From NCBI RefSeq assembly GCF_026151205.1, contig NC_087078.1, positions 5,535,675 to 5,599,674 on the forward strand: a stretch of 64,000 bases of DNA, given 5' to 3'. Position numbers and translations under genes: made by a program. Shown piece after piece: positions 45,875 through 60,119 of this stretch. Numbering within the stretch: position 1 is the first letter of the stretch; each line of letters opens with the position of its first letter. This DNA is from Bolinopsis microptera. Lineage: Eukaryota > Ctenophora > Tentaculata > Lobata > Bolinopsidae. A model generated the notes under the pieces. That model was given only the letters and a program-made list of their open reading frames with translations, did not search any database and was not told the origin of the DNA.

Positions 45875-46063
45875 AACTGCCTTGAAGAAAGTAAAATGAC
45901 CTCCAGTTGGTTCCCAAGTTGTTTGGAGGACGGTAGCTATGCGCCTGTACAGTGCAGTGGAAATAACTGTTGGTGTTCCCTTGGTAACGGAACTGTTATT
46001 ACTGGCACAGTTACACCAGGGGATACCAATCTGTTCTGGGTTATAGAGCTGTGTTGTTTGTGA
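45875..46063 (+). CDS. thyroglobulin type-1 domain exon
   Basis: After a good acceptor (CTCTTTTGCAG) the frame reads NCLEESK, then SWFPSCLEDGSYAPVQCS and NCWCSLGNGTVITGT, which is the thyroglobulin type-1 signature (C...P.C..DG.Y.PVQC...CWCV...G). Such modules occur in secreted proteins and often bind or inhibit cysteine proteases. It stops at TGA after LCCL, so this is probably the last exon of a short secreted protein. The upstream exon is not resolved. Confidence 0.6.
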   Translation, partial: NCLEESKMTSSWFPSCLEDGSYAPVQCSGNNCWCSLGNGTVITGTVTPGDTNLFWVIELCCL

Positions 46064-47334
46064 TTATTAAATTTTAATCGCTCTTAAAGACGCAACTTCA
46101 AGCAGCTATATAATTTATACCTTTCTTTATTAAATCTAAACTTCTCTGCTAATTATTTTAATTTACGTTACGCGTTTATAGCTCATTATTTGTGCTATTT
46201 ACAAACAATAAAGACGTTTCCATGGACAGATAATTATTTGCATACTCACAGGGATATTATAATTTATGAATATGTTGTATTAGCGCTATAGCGCTGTATA
46301 TTACCAAACCTGGCCTTGCTATTCTGTTGCAAGTCTCGGAAGAAACCTTGGCATGTTATTCGTATCGTGATTATTACTTATTTTGTAAGATAAATGTTGT
46401 GACAATGAGAGTAGAATGATATTATGTCTGCTGTCATACTTGTCATAATCGCACTTCACTTATGTCGTTTTGAGCGCAAATTTGGATTATTGGGCGATTT
46501 TCAAAGAATAAATACAACGCTTTCTTAAAGATTGACAAACCAACAAATATCAATTTAAATTTCTGTACATAATCTCACAAATTATACAAATCAAGGAGCT
46601 TGTCGTTATTAGTTGGTCGACTTGATTAAGCGTTAAATAATTGAGAAAAATAACTCATTATGAACATCCTCAGTTCCGTTCATCATAAACAAATCTGCGA
46701 CCTTTTTTAAATCAAGCATTGAACTGAACATTTTAATTTCCTAATTTAGATGTATATATAAATATATATATAGTTGGTTAGTGAGACAGGGGAAGAACTT
46801 TATACGATCACGTACTTTGTACCAAAAAACAATTGAATTAATTGACTTATACATAAACAGCTTCTGTAAACTACAACTATCAGCAATAAGCATGTCTTTT
46901 GAAGAAAGTAACTCCTAAATCTGCAAAGGCTACGAAACAGACTTATTCAATCAATATATTTTCAAAACTTAACAATAACATAATATCAACATAAAATCTG
47001 ACGTCAAATCCCGAAACCCGGGCCACACTAAAGCAGTACTTGATGCGGTGGTAAAACGCACATTTTACTGTAGAAATCGAACAATTTTCTCAGACAATTT
47101 ATCCTATCACTAAGCAGAGGAATTATAAGTTTCTCTTACATTATCTAGGGGTGCAGGTGAATGGACTGGATGCTGATTTCCGCAATAAAATGAGATGACT
47201 GTGATTAACCCTTTCAAAGAGCAAAATTTAAATAATATAACAGGGAAAATAACTTAAAGGCCCCTGGTTTCTTGCCAAGCTGTTTGGTGTACACTAAGCA
47301 CAAGGCAAGGTAGCCAAGGTATGAGGATGGGGAA
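46064..47334. other. intergenic, nothing recognised
   Basis: AT-rich, with a short TATATA tract near 46750-46773. No exon signals or repeats of note. Confidence 0.4.
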
Positions 47335-49009
47335 TCAAATTTGGTCGGCTTGGTGGAGCAGATCCTGCCACTTCTGATCCGAATTTAGCCTGCTCTCTCT
47401 CACTAACCTCCACAGGTTCTTACCCTTTCTTCGTTTCTCAATGTGACTTGAATCGTCGCTATCAGTAGAGTCTTTGTGTCCGTTCACTCTGTTTTTCATC
47501 TTGGCTAGATCCTTGACAGCATTAGAGGAGGCAATTCTTGGGATTGATCCAGCTGGGGAAGTGAGATCAACAGATAAGTTTGGAGTGCTACCGTGTATCT
47601 TTGAAGACGAAAATTTAGGTTTTTCCCTGTTCTTGAGGCTTTGTGTTTGTTTGTGTGATCCGTTGTAGGTGGACAGTTTGGAAGGATTAGAGTTGGATCT
47701 ACCGTATGTGCTGGGTTCAGGAGAGGAATTACTGTCCGATCCTGCTAACGAGATTGTGCTACCAAACTCCGCGTCATCGGATGCTGTAATGTTGAAGTTG
47801 CATAGACTCTCTATTCTCCGCCAACGCTGAAATTATAAAAATTATATGCTTGAATAGTGAATATATGATATATTGAGGGGATGTAACTCAGGCAAAATTC
47901 AGCACGCTAAGAATCAAGATATTAAATTATCCTGTCAACTTAAGGCACGCCACATACAAAAAGCACTTACCGATGAAAGTTCTTGAAGATCAGAAGTTGC
48001 CTCAATGAGAGCTGTTCGGGCGCTACAAATCCTGTTTTCAACAGCTTCCAGAGCATTCCCGTGTATCATCTTCAGCGAGCTTACTACCCCAGCGCGTTTC
48101 TTTTTCATCTTCAGGCCCTGAATAATGGAATATTTTTAGAAAATGAACTCAATTCAGGGTGTGAGATTGTGAACTTGTCTAATATTGGAAGCTACGAGCA
48201 AACAATTCCTGATCGCAAAAAAGACAGCGTCAAACAATTAAATTCTGGAAATTCTCACCCATTGCTTTGCTTCTTCCAACTGCTTGTCTGCTGCTGCCTT
48301 CTTAAAGTTGTACTGCTCCCTTTCTTTTCTATAAGTTGTCTTCAGATAAGACTGTAGTTCTCTGTTTACTGACGAGTTCTGACATTGTTTAGCTTCTGCG
48401 TTAAATAAAGCCAGTCGAACCTGGGACACATTATTGCTAAAACAAATCATTGGGATCGTTATAAAAACTTAAAAACTTTATTAAGCGTTATGGAACCGCA
48501 AATTTCGATAAAACGGTTCTAAAATTCATTCAGGAACGAAAATAGAGGTAACATCCTGAAATCCAGCTAAAGGCGGATGATGATTTCAAAGATAATGAAT
48601 TAAACACCATGTTCAATAGGACAGTTACCTGAGCAGGATTTTAGAAAACTAAAAACTGACCTGTTCTAGCTCTTCCTCTGCCAGTCTAAGACGTTCTACT
48701 TCTGTTTTGGTTAGCTCTCGTTCTTTTGACAACCTCTCAGCTTCGTTCTGAGTGTAAAATATACGTTAGATTAAACTGTACTTTTCATTAAGGCATCCGA
48801 TCTGATATTCTCAATGTAATAATTCCTAGATAAAATTACGGAATCACAGGCGAAAATTAAAGAGCTGGTTGACACTGTACTTGAAAGTATGAAGAATGGA
48901 TATCATAATCGAACAAACTTTAGCTTGATTAATTTCAATCTTCAGCTTCTTTTCTAGGCTTTGTTTCTCTTTGACAACCGTTTCGTTTTTCTTTTCAGCC
49001 TCATGCAAC
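47335..49009 (-). CDS. STIM: STIM (stromal interaction molecule), C-terminal half
   Basis: Exons 48919-49009, 48661-48747, 48259-48420, 47971-48117 and 47335-47826 (stop TGA) join in phase. STIM is the ER calcium sensor that opens Orai channels. The order matches its cytosolic part: CC1 end (KLKIEINQAKNEAERLSKER, LAEEELEQVRLAL), then CC2/SOAR (ELQSYLKTTYRKEREQYNFK, KKAAADKQLEEAKQWGLKMK, KKKRAGVVSSLKMIHGNALE), then CC3 and the following segment (LSSRWRRIESLCNFNI). A Ser-rich tail ends in a basic/hydrophobic segment (KNLWRLVRESRL). The lumenal EF-hand, SAM and transmembrane exons should lie upstream at higher coordinates; I did not find them before 64000. The Penelope-like element at 49190-53235 lies 180 bases upstream, presumably in an intron. 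Confidence 0.88.
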
Positions 49010-49204
49010 CTGCAAAGCATCGAGTGTTAATTTTGGAACGCAAGTAACGTTGATATATTCGAAATATGTGTGTTTTAAATGACACACCAATTTTAACGGG
49101 AAACACGATAGAATATATGTGCAAAATTTACTCGGTATGTTCTGTACAATAATATGAGCTAATTTTAACACCTTTTTAGAACGAAGCACGATTTAACACC
49201 GCAC

Positions 49205-49406
49205 CGATTTAACACCGCAATTCCAGTCGCAAGCCTGGGACCACTACTAGCATAGTCACAACATCTACAAAGCTGCCATATAGCCTGACTGACAATTTTC
49301 TCGACTGACTGACAATGTTTCTTCTTTTTCCCCATTTAGAATACAAAGATTAGTACATTTTAGCTTATGATTAATATTATATTTTTACCTATAGTTTACT
49401 TAGATT
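49205..49406 (+). repeat. left pseudo-LTR of the Penelope-like element
   Basis: Begins CGATTTAACACCGCAATTCC and ends TATAGTTTACTTAGATT. I compared it by eye with 53034-53235 and found no difference. No hammerhead ribozyme core (CTGATGA...GAAA) was seen on either strand. Confidence 0.9.
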
Positions 49407-49925
49407 ACGTCCGTATCATGGTATCAAGTACTGGTGGTCGGTTCTTCCGCCCCGTTGGATACATAATTGATAGCTTTTCTTGATATTGCTCTATAATTAC
49501 ATTTATATCTCTCCCGGCCATTGGTTCCGAGATTTGGTTGATCTTTGTTTTCTTGGGCGCCCTCCTTGAAGTCTTGTTGTTGTACATACATCTCCTGATT
49601 TATCCTGTATTTACCTGTTTATTTCATTTTCTGGCGTGAGCTGTCCGCCATGCTACGGTACGAGAAACAGCGGCAGTGCAAGATCCGGTTCTAAGAGATT
49701 TTTATGGTCGCGAAGAATCTCGCCAGGCTACACTGCGTCGGTGGGAGAACTATTTAGGTTCATGACATCTAACGCCCGCCCAATCATGGCAGCCCCATGA
49801 CAATAGGTTGATGTCCGACCCGTTGTCCTTGGCCTATCTCGAGTCGTTGGGTCTAGGCGGAAACGCCGAAAGGGATGATGTTACCTTCTTGACTTAAACG
49901 TAATGGTAAATTTTTCTCAAAATCC

Positions 49926-52667
49926 TTGAATAAATGGGTAACCCCTAGTAATGTCTTTTCTAGCACTTTTAGATGTTGCAATGGTAGAGGTTGTCTCACT
50001 TGCAACAGTTTTAATCCTGTTAATACATTTAGGAGCAGTACTTTTAATAATGATTTTATCTTTGGACATACAAATTTTATATTTAATTGTAAAACTAATA
50101 ATGTTATTTATGTTATTACCTGTTCTACCTGTAAAAAACAATATGTTGGAGAAACAACTCAACCACTTCATAAAAGAGTCAATGGCCACAGAAATTGTGT
50201 CAAAGCCAAATCATCCACATTTTTATATGAACATTTTAATATTCCTGGTCACGTCTTCTCAGATGCTTCCATACAGATTGTAGATTATGTTGATTCTGAC
50301 ATGTCCACCGATGTCAAAAATGATTTACTTCTCCTGGAGGATTACTGGATAGAGAAGCTTGGGACAGCATTCCCTCTTGGTCTTAATGACAAGAAGAAAG
50401 GAACGGGCAACATCTCCCAAGATCGGGTTATGAATTATTTTAGTGGACAGATTGCTCGATACAAACGTGGCAGAGGGAATGGAAAGAAGAAAGTTCAGCC
50501 TAAGAAGTCTCTGGATACCATAGAGTCTGATATTAACAGGCTGAAAGATAACATCTCTTCAGAACATTCCATATACAAAACATTAAAATGTTATAGCTTA
50601 TCAGATTTAGACACTCTCTACTCTTTGAGTCAAAATAATTCAGGATTGATTTACAACGTATGTTCCTCTTTCTGTTCAACATTTTCCCCCAAATACCATC
50701 AGAACAAATCTGAATCCAGTAATAGAGAATTTATAATTGTTCCATTTAATTGCAAATTCATTGATAATCTTAACCTAAAATCTATTTTCTCTGACACCTC
50801 AGTCATTGATTTGCTTCCCATTTTGATTCAGTCTTTTACACCATTACAGATTTATTATGAGTATAATGATCCTATAAGTCTTTCTATTTGTAACTATGCT
50901 TCATTCTTAAAGAAACTTTCTATTTCTGATATTAAATCTATTTTAGGTAGTCCATGCGATTGTCACTCCTCCCCTTTCAATTATCCTCCTCATGGACATG
51001 TAGTTACTGGTAATTTAGATATTGTTGATAATGTTGAACTTATGGAAGTACTTTCCTACGGTTGTAAATACAGAATTCCCACATTTAAGTCTCCAGATGA
51101 GATATATATGTCAGTTACCGAAGCTGTCGATAAATTTATAAAATCAAAAAGTAGAAAGTACTGTCAAAAAGAAGTAAAGTTCAGCGATTGGAAGGAAAAA
51201 GTGTTATCAATAGTTTCCAATCGTATTGAATATTACAAGAAAAACTTTCCTGAAACATTTGAAATAAAAGAAAACACACTGGAAAAAGATGATGTTAAAA
51301 GAAGTCTTAAATTGCTGAAAAGTAAATACATTATTTGTAGTATCGACAAAGCTTCTGGTAATTTTTCATTTATTTGTAAAAAGTTTTATGTAAAAACTCT
51401 TGTCAATGAAATGGGTTTTGATCCTAATACTCTAGAATGTATAGGTAATGATACATATAAACCCTGTAGCGAAGACGAGACTCATTATGTCAATAAAATA
51501 TCTGAGAGTCTAAAGGAGAGATTTAATGTACAAGTTGAAGATAAAAACTTGCGACTAGCACGCATCTTCTGGAACCCTAAGCTTCATAAGAACCCTTACA
51601 AGGCGAGGTTCATTGCAGGTGCCCGTTTTTGCGTTACGAAACAACTTAACGTCCAAGTTAACTGTTGTCTGAAACTTTTGAGGAAATACTTCAAGAAATA
51701 CTGCGAGGCAATCTACAACAACAGCGGTATAAACATGTTTTGGAGCATAGATTCCTCAAGTGAATTCCTTGAAGCTATCAAAAATAGCGATGTTTATAAT
51801 ATACAAGTATATGATTTTACTACTCTTTATACCAGATTAGACTTGATTGAAGTAGAGAATATGATTAATGAAGTTGTTGATTTAATATTTTCAGACCGTA
51901 ATAGATATATTTGTATTTCTAAAAGAGACAGTAATACATGTTTCTTTTCCAATAAAACCTATGATTGTCATGCCTGCTTTAGTCAAGATGACCTAAAAGA
52001 GGCTGTTAAATTTATTATTTATAACACTTATGTCGTCTTCGGTGGGATTGTATTCATACAAACCAAGGGTATTCCTATGGGCGGAAATTCAAGTTCCCCT
52101 ATAGCTGATCTCACTGTTGGCAAAAAGGAATTTAATTATATGAAACGTTTACTTCAGGAAAAGAAAATGGGATTAGCAAAGATATTATCCAATAATAAAC
52201 GATATGTTGACGATTTATCTATTATTAACTACCTTTACTTTCATAAATTGATTAAAGATATTTATCCTAATTCATTGGAGATGGAGCGAGCTGGTTCCAA
52301 TAATAAAATCATTAACTACCTTGATTTAAATATTAATATTTCCACAGAAGGACTAGAAATATCAGTGTATAACAAAACTGATGATTTTAATTTTCATGTT
52401 GTATCCCTTACATTTCCTCACAGTAACATCCCAACCGAGGTTGGCTACAACGTTTTTTCAAGTCAAGTTCTTAGATATGGTAATGTTTGCACTAGATTGG
52501 ATATCTTTACCTCCCATCTTCACAAAATATTCAAAATTCTAATTGATAGAGGATATAGCCGTGATAGACTGATTAAAGGCATTAAACGTTGTCTGAGGAA
52601 ATATGATAACGTTTTCAGGAAGTTCGGTATTCTAGATGACCGTAACATTATTAAAGAACTCCCCTGA
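49926..52667 (+). CDS. Penelope-like GIY-YIG endonuclease/reverse transcriptase
   Basis: About 913 residues from the TTG at 49926; the frame is open from 49893 with no upstream ATG, so the start may be spliced or non-ATG. A Cys cluster (RCCNGRGCLTC, 16-26) precedes a GIY-YIG nuclease: IYV (61-63), YVG (73-75), then R84 and H88 in HKRVNGHRN, and EDYWIEKLGTAFPLGLN. The reverse transcriptase follows: FWNPKLHKNPYKARFIAG, motif A DFTTLYT (D630), motif B GIPMGGNSSSPIADL (G715), motif C YVDD (from about 760), then YLDLNINI. Canonical Penelope proteins have GIY-YIG at the C terminus; the N-terminal position defines the permuted Chlamys/Naiad group. It mediates target-primed insertion. Confidence 0.88.
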   Translation: MNKWVTPSNVFSSTFRCCNGRGCLTCNSFNPVNTFRSSTFNNDFIFGHTNFIFNCKTNNVIYVITCSTCKKQYVGETTQPLHKRVNGHRNCVKAKSSTFLYEHFNIPGHVFSDASIQIVDYVDSDMSTDVKNDLLLLEDYWIEKLGTAFPLGLNDKKKGTGNISQDRVMNYFSGQIARYKRGRGNGKKKVQPKKSLDTIESDINRLKDNISSEHSIYKTLKCYSLSDLDTLYSLSQNNSGLIYNVCSSFCSTFSPKYHQNKSESSNREFIIVPFNCKFIDNLNLKSIFSDTSVIDLLPILIQSFTPLQIYYEYNDPISLSICNYASFLKKLSISDIKSILGSPCDCHSSPFNYPPHGHVVTGNLDIVDNVELMEVLSYGCKYRIPTFKSPDEIYMSVTEAVDKFIKSKSRKYCQKEVKFSDWKEKVLSIVSNRIEYYKKNFPETFEIKENTLEKDDVKRSLKLLKSKYIICSIDKASGNFSFICKKFYVKTLVNEMGFDPNTLECIGNDTYKPCSEDETHYVNKISESLKERFNVQVEDKNLRLARIFWNPKLHKNPYKARFIAGARFCVTKQLNVQVNCCLKLLRKYFKKYCEAIYNNSGINMFWSIDSSSEFLEAIKNSDVYNIQVYDFTTLYTRLDLIEVENMINEVVDLIFSDRNRYICISKRDSNTCFFSNKTYDCHACFSQDDLKEAVKFIIYNTYVVFGGIVFIQTKGIPMGGNSSSPIADLTVGKKEFNYMKRLLQEKKMGLAKILSNNKRYVDDLSIINYLYFHKLIKDIYPNSLEMERAGSNNKIINYLDLNINISTEGLEISVYNKTDDFNFHVVSLTFPHSNIPTEVGYNVFSSQVLRYGNVCTRLDIFTSHLHKIFKILIDRGYSRDRLIKGIKRCLRKYDNVFRKFGILDDRNIIKELP

Positions 52668-53033
52668 TATCTTTTGATTTATTGAAACACGGGTACTAAC
52701 TCTGCTAAACTGAACAAATTCTGAAACTTAGGTGAATAAGTGTACAACGTGCTAAACCGAAGTTCAGACTGACCAGTGAAAATGGGCGAGCGTACCAAGT
52801 GTCATTTTAATTAGAAGTTTTAGTCAGTGATTTATTATTGAAGCTTGTAATTACAATATCTAATGCTCCTATAAATACTTTAATTAATTGTTTGTCCCGT
52901 TATTCTTTTTCCTTCCTCTTTTCCTTGTCATCCCCTTTAGTTTTAAGATTCTTGCTATAAATGGCTACAGCTAACACTATTAATGCTAAGTACCAAACAA
53001 CAAGTGGGAGGTGGATCGTTGGTACCATTAAAT

Positions 53034-53235
53034 CGATTTAACACCGCAATTCCAGTCGCAAGCCTGGGACCACTACTAGCATAGTCACAACATCTACAAA
53101 GCTGCCATATAGCCTGACTGACAATTTTCTCGACTGACTGACAATGTTTCTTCTTTTTCCCCATTTAGAATACAAAGATTAGTACATTTTAGCTTATGAT
53201 TAATATTATATTTTTACCTATAGTTTACTTAGATT
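53034..53235 (+). repeat. right pseudo-LTR of the Penelope-like element
   Basis: Same 202 bases as 49205-49406, in direct orientation. It follows about 365 bases of 3' untranslated sequence after the stop codon. Confidence 0.9.
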
Positions 53236-55602
<2,367 letters not shown>

Positions 55603-55623
55603 TCTGTATTATGTTGTCATGTG

Positions 55624-57893
55624 GTCTGTATTATGTTTTAAAGCAAATCAACATGATTTGAAAAAGACTTGGAAACTGATAAACGGTTTACTAGGTAGGA
55701 AGAGATCAAACAGATTACTAGTTTTTCCTAATCAAGATGCAGCGCATAATTTTAATTATTATTTTGTTAATATTGCTAATGATCTTTTACTAAAAACGTA
55801 TGGTGAAAATGCTAACGCGGATTTAACAGATTTTAATAAATATATGCCTGAGAGGAACATAAGCGAGCTATCGGATATTAATTTTTCAAGTGAAGAAATA
55901 AATAATATTATAAGTAAGCTTAATAATAGCAAGGGTACGTATTATTCTCCTAGGGTCCTCAAACTTTTAGCTACCACTTTAAGTCCTTTACTGGCTGATA
56001 TTTTTAATAAATGTGCAAATGAAGGTTATTTTCCGAAAGAATTAAAAGCAGCAAAAATAATTCCTTTGTATAAGAATAAAGGATCTATTTCTGATATAAG
56101 CAATTATCGTCCTATTTCAATGTTACCTGTTTTTGCTAAGATTTTCGAGAAGTTAATACATAAAAACGTATCTGATTTCTTTAATAAGCACAATCTTTTC
56201 TGTGATAATCAGTTTGGTTTCCGCAGTAAGCACTCAACCTTTCATGCACTTGTTTCAGCAGTAGAAAATCTTCATGATGCTATCGATAATAAGAATTTTA
56301 CATTAGGTATATTTATAGATTTTTCCAAAGCTTTCGATACAGTGCGGCATAATATCTTGTTAGAAAAGCTGGAGAACTATGGTATTCGAGGAAATGTCAT
56401 TAAATTATTAAACAGTTATTTATCAGATCGGTTTCAGTATGTTAGCTATGGGGGATTCGAAAGTTGTCTCTTGAAAATAACCTGTGGTATTCCACAGGGG
56501 TCAGTGTTAGGCCCCCTGCTCTTCATTATTTTTATCAATGATTTGGCAAATATTTGTGAGCTAAATTTATCCTCTTTGCAGATGATTTAAACCTTTTTCT
56601 TCAAAATAAAGACCGAAATTTACTCTACAAAAATGCTAATGAGGTATTATCAAAGATTCACGACTATTGCTGCTTAAATAGGTTAATCATTAATTTTGAA
56701 AAATGCTGTTTTATGGAATTCGGAAGTAGTAAAGTTCCTAAGAATCAAAAGTTTGTTGGAATACTTAACAACCAGTTTAATCAAGTGAATAAGTGTAAAT
56801 TTTTGGGAGTCATTATTAATTCTAATTTAACGTGGAATGATCATATTACCTATGTAATAACGCAAGTTTCAAAATCTTGCGGATCACTCTACTCCATAAG
56901 TTCTATAGTACCAGCCAAAGTGTTAAGACAAGTATATATTTCACTTGTTCAACCATATTTAATGTATTGTATACCACTGTGGGGTGCTGTTTTTCACCAT
57001 CCTTTGCTGCAAAAACTGTTTGTGTTGCAGAAAAAATGTATTCGTATTGTGAGTAGAAAAACAATAAAGATTGATCACAAGTTTCAACATACGAAACCAA
57101 TGTTCTTTCGTTTGAAATTATTAACCTTGTTTAACTTATTTACATACTTTACTGGATGTATTGCAATGAGGCTACTTAAAGAACAAATTCCTGTTGATGT
57201 TTATCGCCGGTTTAGCAAGTCAAGTAGATCATGCAGACTTCTATATCCTAAATTCTCAATGTCTAAGACCAAGAATAGTAATTTTGTTTTTAATGCATCC
57301 AAAATTTTAAATTATCTCCTTGATCATGATGTACCGTATCATATTTTGTCAATTTCACTATTTAAAAAGAGATTTAAGAACCATTTGCTTCATATACAAA
57401 ACCTAGGGCTAAATGGGGATCATGGATGGCTACCATGTAATCACGATATCTTCTCGAATGTATCAATTTCATAAAATAAGTTAATTTCAACTAGGGAAAT
57501 ATAAATTGAAGTTAATGTTTTGGGGACGTTTGTGTGTTTTTTGTGTGTATTTTATTGTGAGTATTTAAAACAAGATGGGGACTATAATTGTAACGGTTTA
57601 AGTGTATACGTCTTTATTAATGTTGCCTCCGATTTCACTACACTGACAACATTCACTTTTTATTTTTTGTGTTATTTTTTACTTGAGATCTCATATCATA
57701 AAATTTTACCATCGCGATACGGGTATTAATTTACCTCCCAGCGGTGAGACACCGCTTCCCTCCATCGCCATGTTTGAAGCTCTCCCATCATCTGTTCTAC
57801 TTCAGAGGGAAGTGATTTATTTTATATTTTAAAATTGTTATTATTCCAGTATAACAAATAAATTTTCTAATCGTGTAAAATCGTGTAAATTAT
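55624..57893 (+). mobile_element. 5'-truncated LINE with target-site duplication, frameshifted
   Basis: The reverse transcriptase starts within the linker before the core (KANQHDLKKTWKLINGLL) and has SNYRPISMLPVFAKIFEKLI, FIDFSKAFDTV (motif A) and CGIPQGSVLGPLLF (motif B). Near 56570-56580 one base is lost: the frame ending at 56590 is broken and FADDLNLF (motif C) continues in another frame to the stop at 57474. The 3' end has ATCGTGTAAA repeats (57871-57890). TCTGTATTATGTTGTCAYGTG flanks both sides (55603-55623 and 57903-57923), a 21-bp target-site duplication. Jockey/CR1-like; inactive. Confidence 0.85.
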
Positions 57894-57923
57894 GTCACGT
57901 GTTCTGTATTATGTTGTCACGTG

Positions 57924-60119
57924 ACGGTATTAAACACGTCGCAAGGGGATTACAGTGGGGCGCACTGTCTATAATCTTATCTTTGGGCTCTCAGTATTTA
58001 TACAAAACATCCAGGCAGCGTATTAAGTGAGGTATTAGCAACTGAACGCCTCATATTACCTCGCTCCCCGTCCATTCCACACGCTTGTTTCACGAGAATC
58101 ACCCGCATTAATATGAACTCATAGATCCATTTTAGCACGGGCTCGCGTCCCTTTAAACATGATATGATCTCGTGCAGAGAGCTCAAGTACACCTTTAGTA
58201 TTCTATCACACATAAAAATATACGCATGGCAAGTAGACCGCTTCGTTCACGTGGGGTGGCTTGATGTTGGTACTTGTCAAACCTAACATCTGATGTGGCT
58301 GGTAGTCATCTATCTAAAACCATCCAGTCCCTATCAGTAGTTACCAGCAACATGTCAATGACAGAACGAGGAGGGTAACAATCCCTCGGCCTCCCCCACA
58401 CTAAGATACTTTGGTCCCAGAGTCCCAGGTGGTGGTGATTTCTTTTAGTATAATTGCTATCCTTTAAAGGTTTAAAAAAAATACGCTGTCTTTCTGACTA
58501 ACGTCAACACGTGATCGTTGGTCTAAGCGCAATGTGGCTAATGGACAGTGGACACACGAACTAATGTCAGCTTTGTTCAAGAAGACGTTAAAATTGTCTT
58601 TAGTCTCACTTTTAGCTTTTATACAGAGCGCTCAGTGGACAAAATATTTTACTGGTTTTGAAGTGAGTGTTGACTGCGTATTCATAATATTATAAAGGAT
58701 TGTTTTAAATCTTTGTTGTTCGCAGTTTGTTTGTCGCAGTTTCTAATCATTGTTGTTTTGTAAACGGTCGCGGTTGTGATGAAAAAATTGATCGATTAAT
58801 TAAAGATATCGCAATTCCTACAATTATCTATGTACTTATAATCCGACGCAAGGCAAGAAATAGACGAGCAAACTTTATTTCCACTAAAAGGGAACCCTGT
58901 AAGGAATCCTGTGCTTTGGTAGGTATGAAGATATTTAATGGCCCTATTAACAAATCAAAAGTTTATGGGTTGTAAAGTTTGCTGCCCACGATGTTTTTAA
59001 AGAAACTGTACGACACTTGCAAGAATAATTGCAACTCACGTAACGAATCTATGCACAGTTTTCCCATGTAAAGGTATAAGATTGGGCGAGGCTGACTTGT
59101 GACATCAGAGCGGGCAAATGGCTCAGATTATAGCTCTGTCGGTCAGTCCATCTTAAAAGCAACCACTCCCCTAAAGACTGCCCTCTGTAAATGCGTCACT
59201 GAATGCTATATTATAATTATGGTTCTAAGAAATAATAGGGTGAACAATGAAATAACGTGATTTCCTCTCATATTCCAGCTAGGGTTCTGAATTCTCTGTT
59301 TTTCAGGTCCACTTGCAAGGCGTCTGTTTTATTGCTACTCTAGCTGAGTAGACGGTTGATCACAAACTTATTTCAACAAGTTTCAACATGGTTTGGTTAT
59401 TGGTATATTCTGCTGAAGTTAAATCAAATGCCTCAAAAACTAATTAATTCAGTAATATGTCAGTGTGGCTTGCCCCTGCCCCCTTGTTCTCGTATCCGAC
59501 TTGAAAACTGTTTGGGACTAGAAGAAATATTTCGAGAATAGGTTCTAAAAACAATTTTACGACATCTAATATCCAGATATCTTCGCCAATTTGGCTAAGA
59601 TTTAAATCAGCTGTGACAAACTGGTAAAAAATCGTATCGCCGAAAGAACCAACTCTCTAGCGTACGTGTAACGCGTGTTATTGCAATAATAAGCTGTGGC
59701 CTCGTGACGTCACTAAGTCCCTCAGCGCGCGCTTGCATAGCGTAATACATTGCAAATGTTTATCATCGTCAATAAAACACGTGTAACTCTCTCGAATTTT
59801 AGAATTATGACTATTTCCCTAGTTCTCCAAAATCCTTATAGTTTTGGCTAGCACCCTAACTAAAGGAATAGCTGATTAGATGTACAGTGCTCACGTCAGG
59901 ATTTTAAACAGTGACATAAGTTCTTGAACAGTGGCGGGTGAATGTACGGTTAGAAAGTTTCTGCTATTACAAGTTATGTCATATGTGATAATTTTGGATT
60001 GTTTTCATTGCTTCTTACACACGCAGGGAGACTGTACCGATTATATTTCCCCAGTCCATTAAACTGGATTTGTTTTGTTTAAAATTGATCTGCCCAGAAA
60101 GCGTACGAATATTCGTGTA
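57924..60119. other. intergenic, nothing recognised
   Basis: Some short open frames (58000-58213 minus, 58727-58975 plus, 59356-59541 plus) lack recognisable domains or exon partners. No STIM N-terminal exon was found here on the minus strand. Confidence 0.35.

Larger units (their letters stand above)
49190..53235 (+). mobile_element. Penelope-like element, permuted (Naiad-type), near intact
   Basis: A 913-codon open frame (49926-52667) lies between two identical 202-bp direct repeats (49205-49406 and 53034-53235). A 15-base partial copy of the repeat start precedes the left repeat (49190-49204). Direct terminal repeats of this kind (pseudo-LTRs) are normal in Penelope-like elements. Identity of the repeats and an uninterrupted frame imply recent insertion. 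No target-site duplication was resolved. Confidence 0.85.

Noticed and set aside
45690..46063. Two-exon gene joining a signal-peptide frame to the thyroglobulin exon
   Set aside because: The available donors are out of phase with the acceptor at 45875 or are very weak.
49405..49587. 60-codon minus-strand frame in the 5' region of the Penelope-like element
   Set aside because: Looks mildly protein-like but has no recognisable domain and is antisense to the element.
49190..53235. Hammerhead ribozyme in the pseudo-LTRs
   Set aside because: Such ribozymes occur in some Penelope elements, but I found no CTGATGA...GAAA core on either strand of the repeats. A covariance-model search would settle it.
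58000..58213. 71-codon minus-strand frame as a STIM N-terminal exon
   Set aside because: No EF-hand or SAM motif could be recognised in it.
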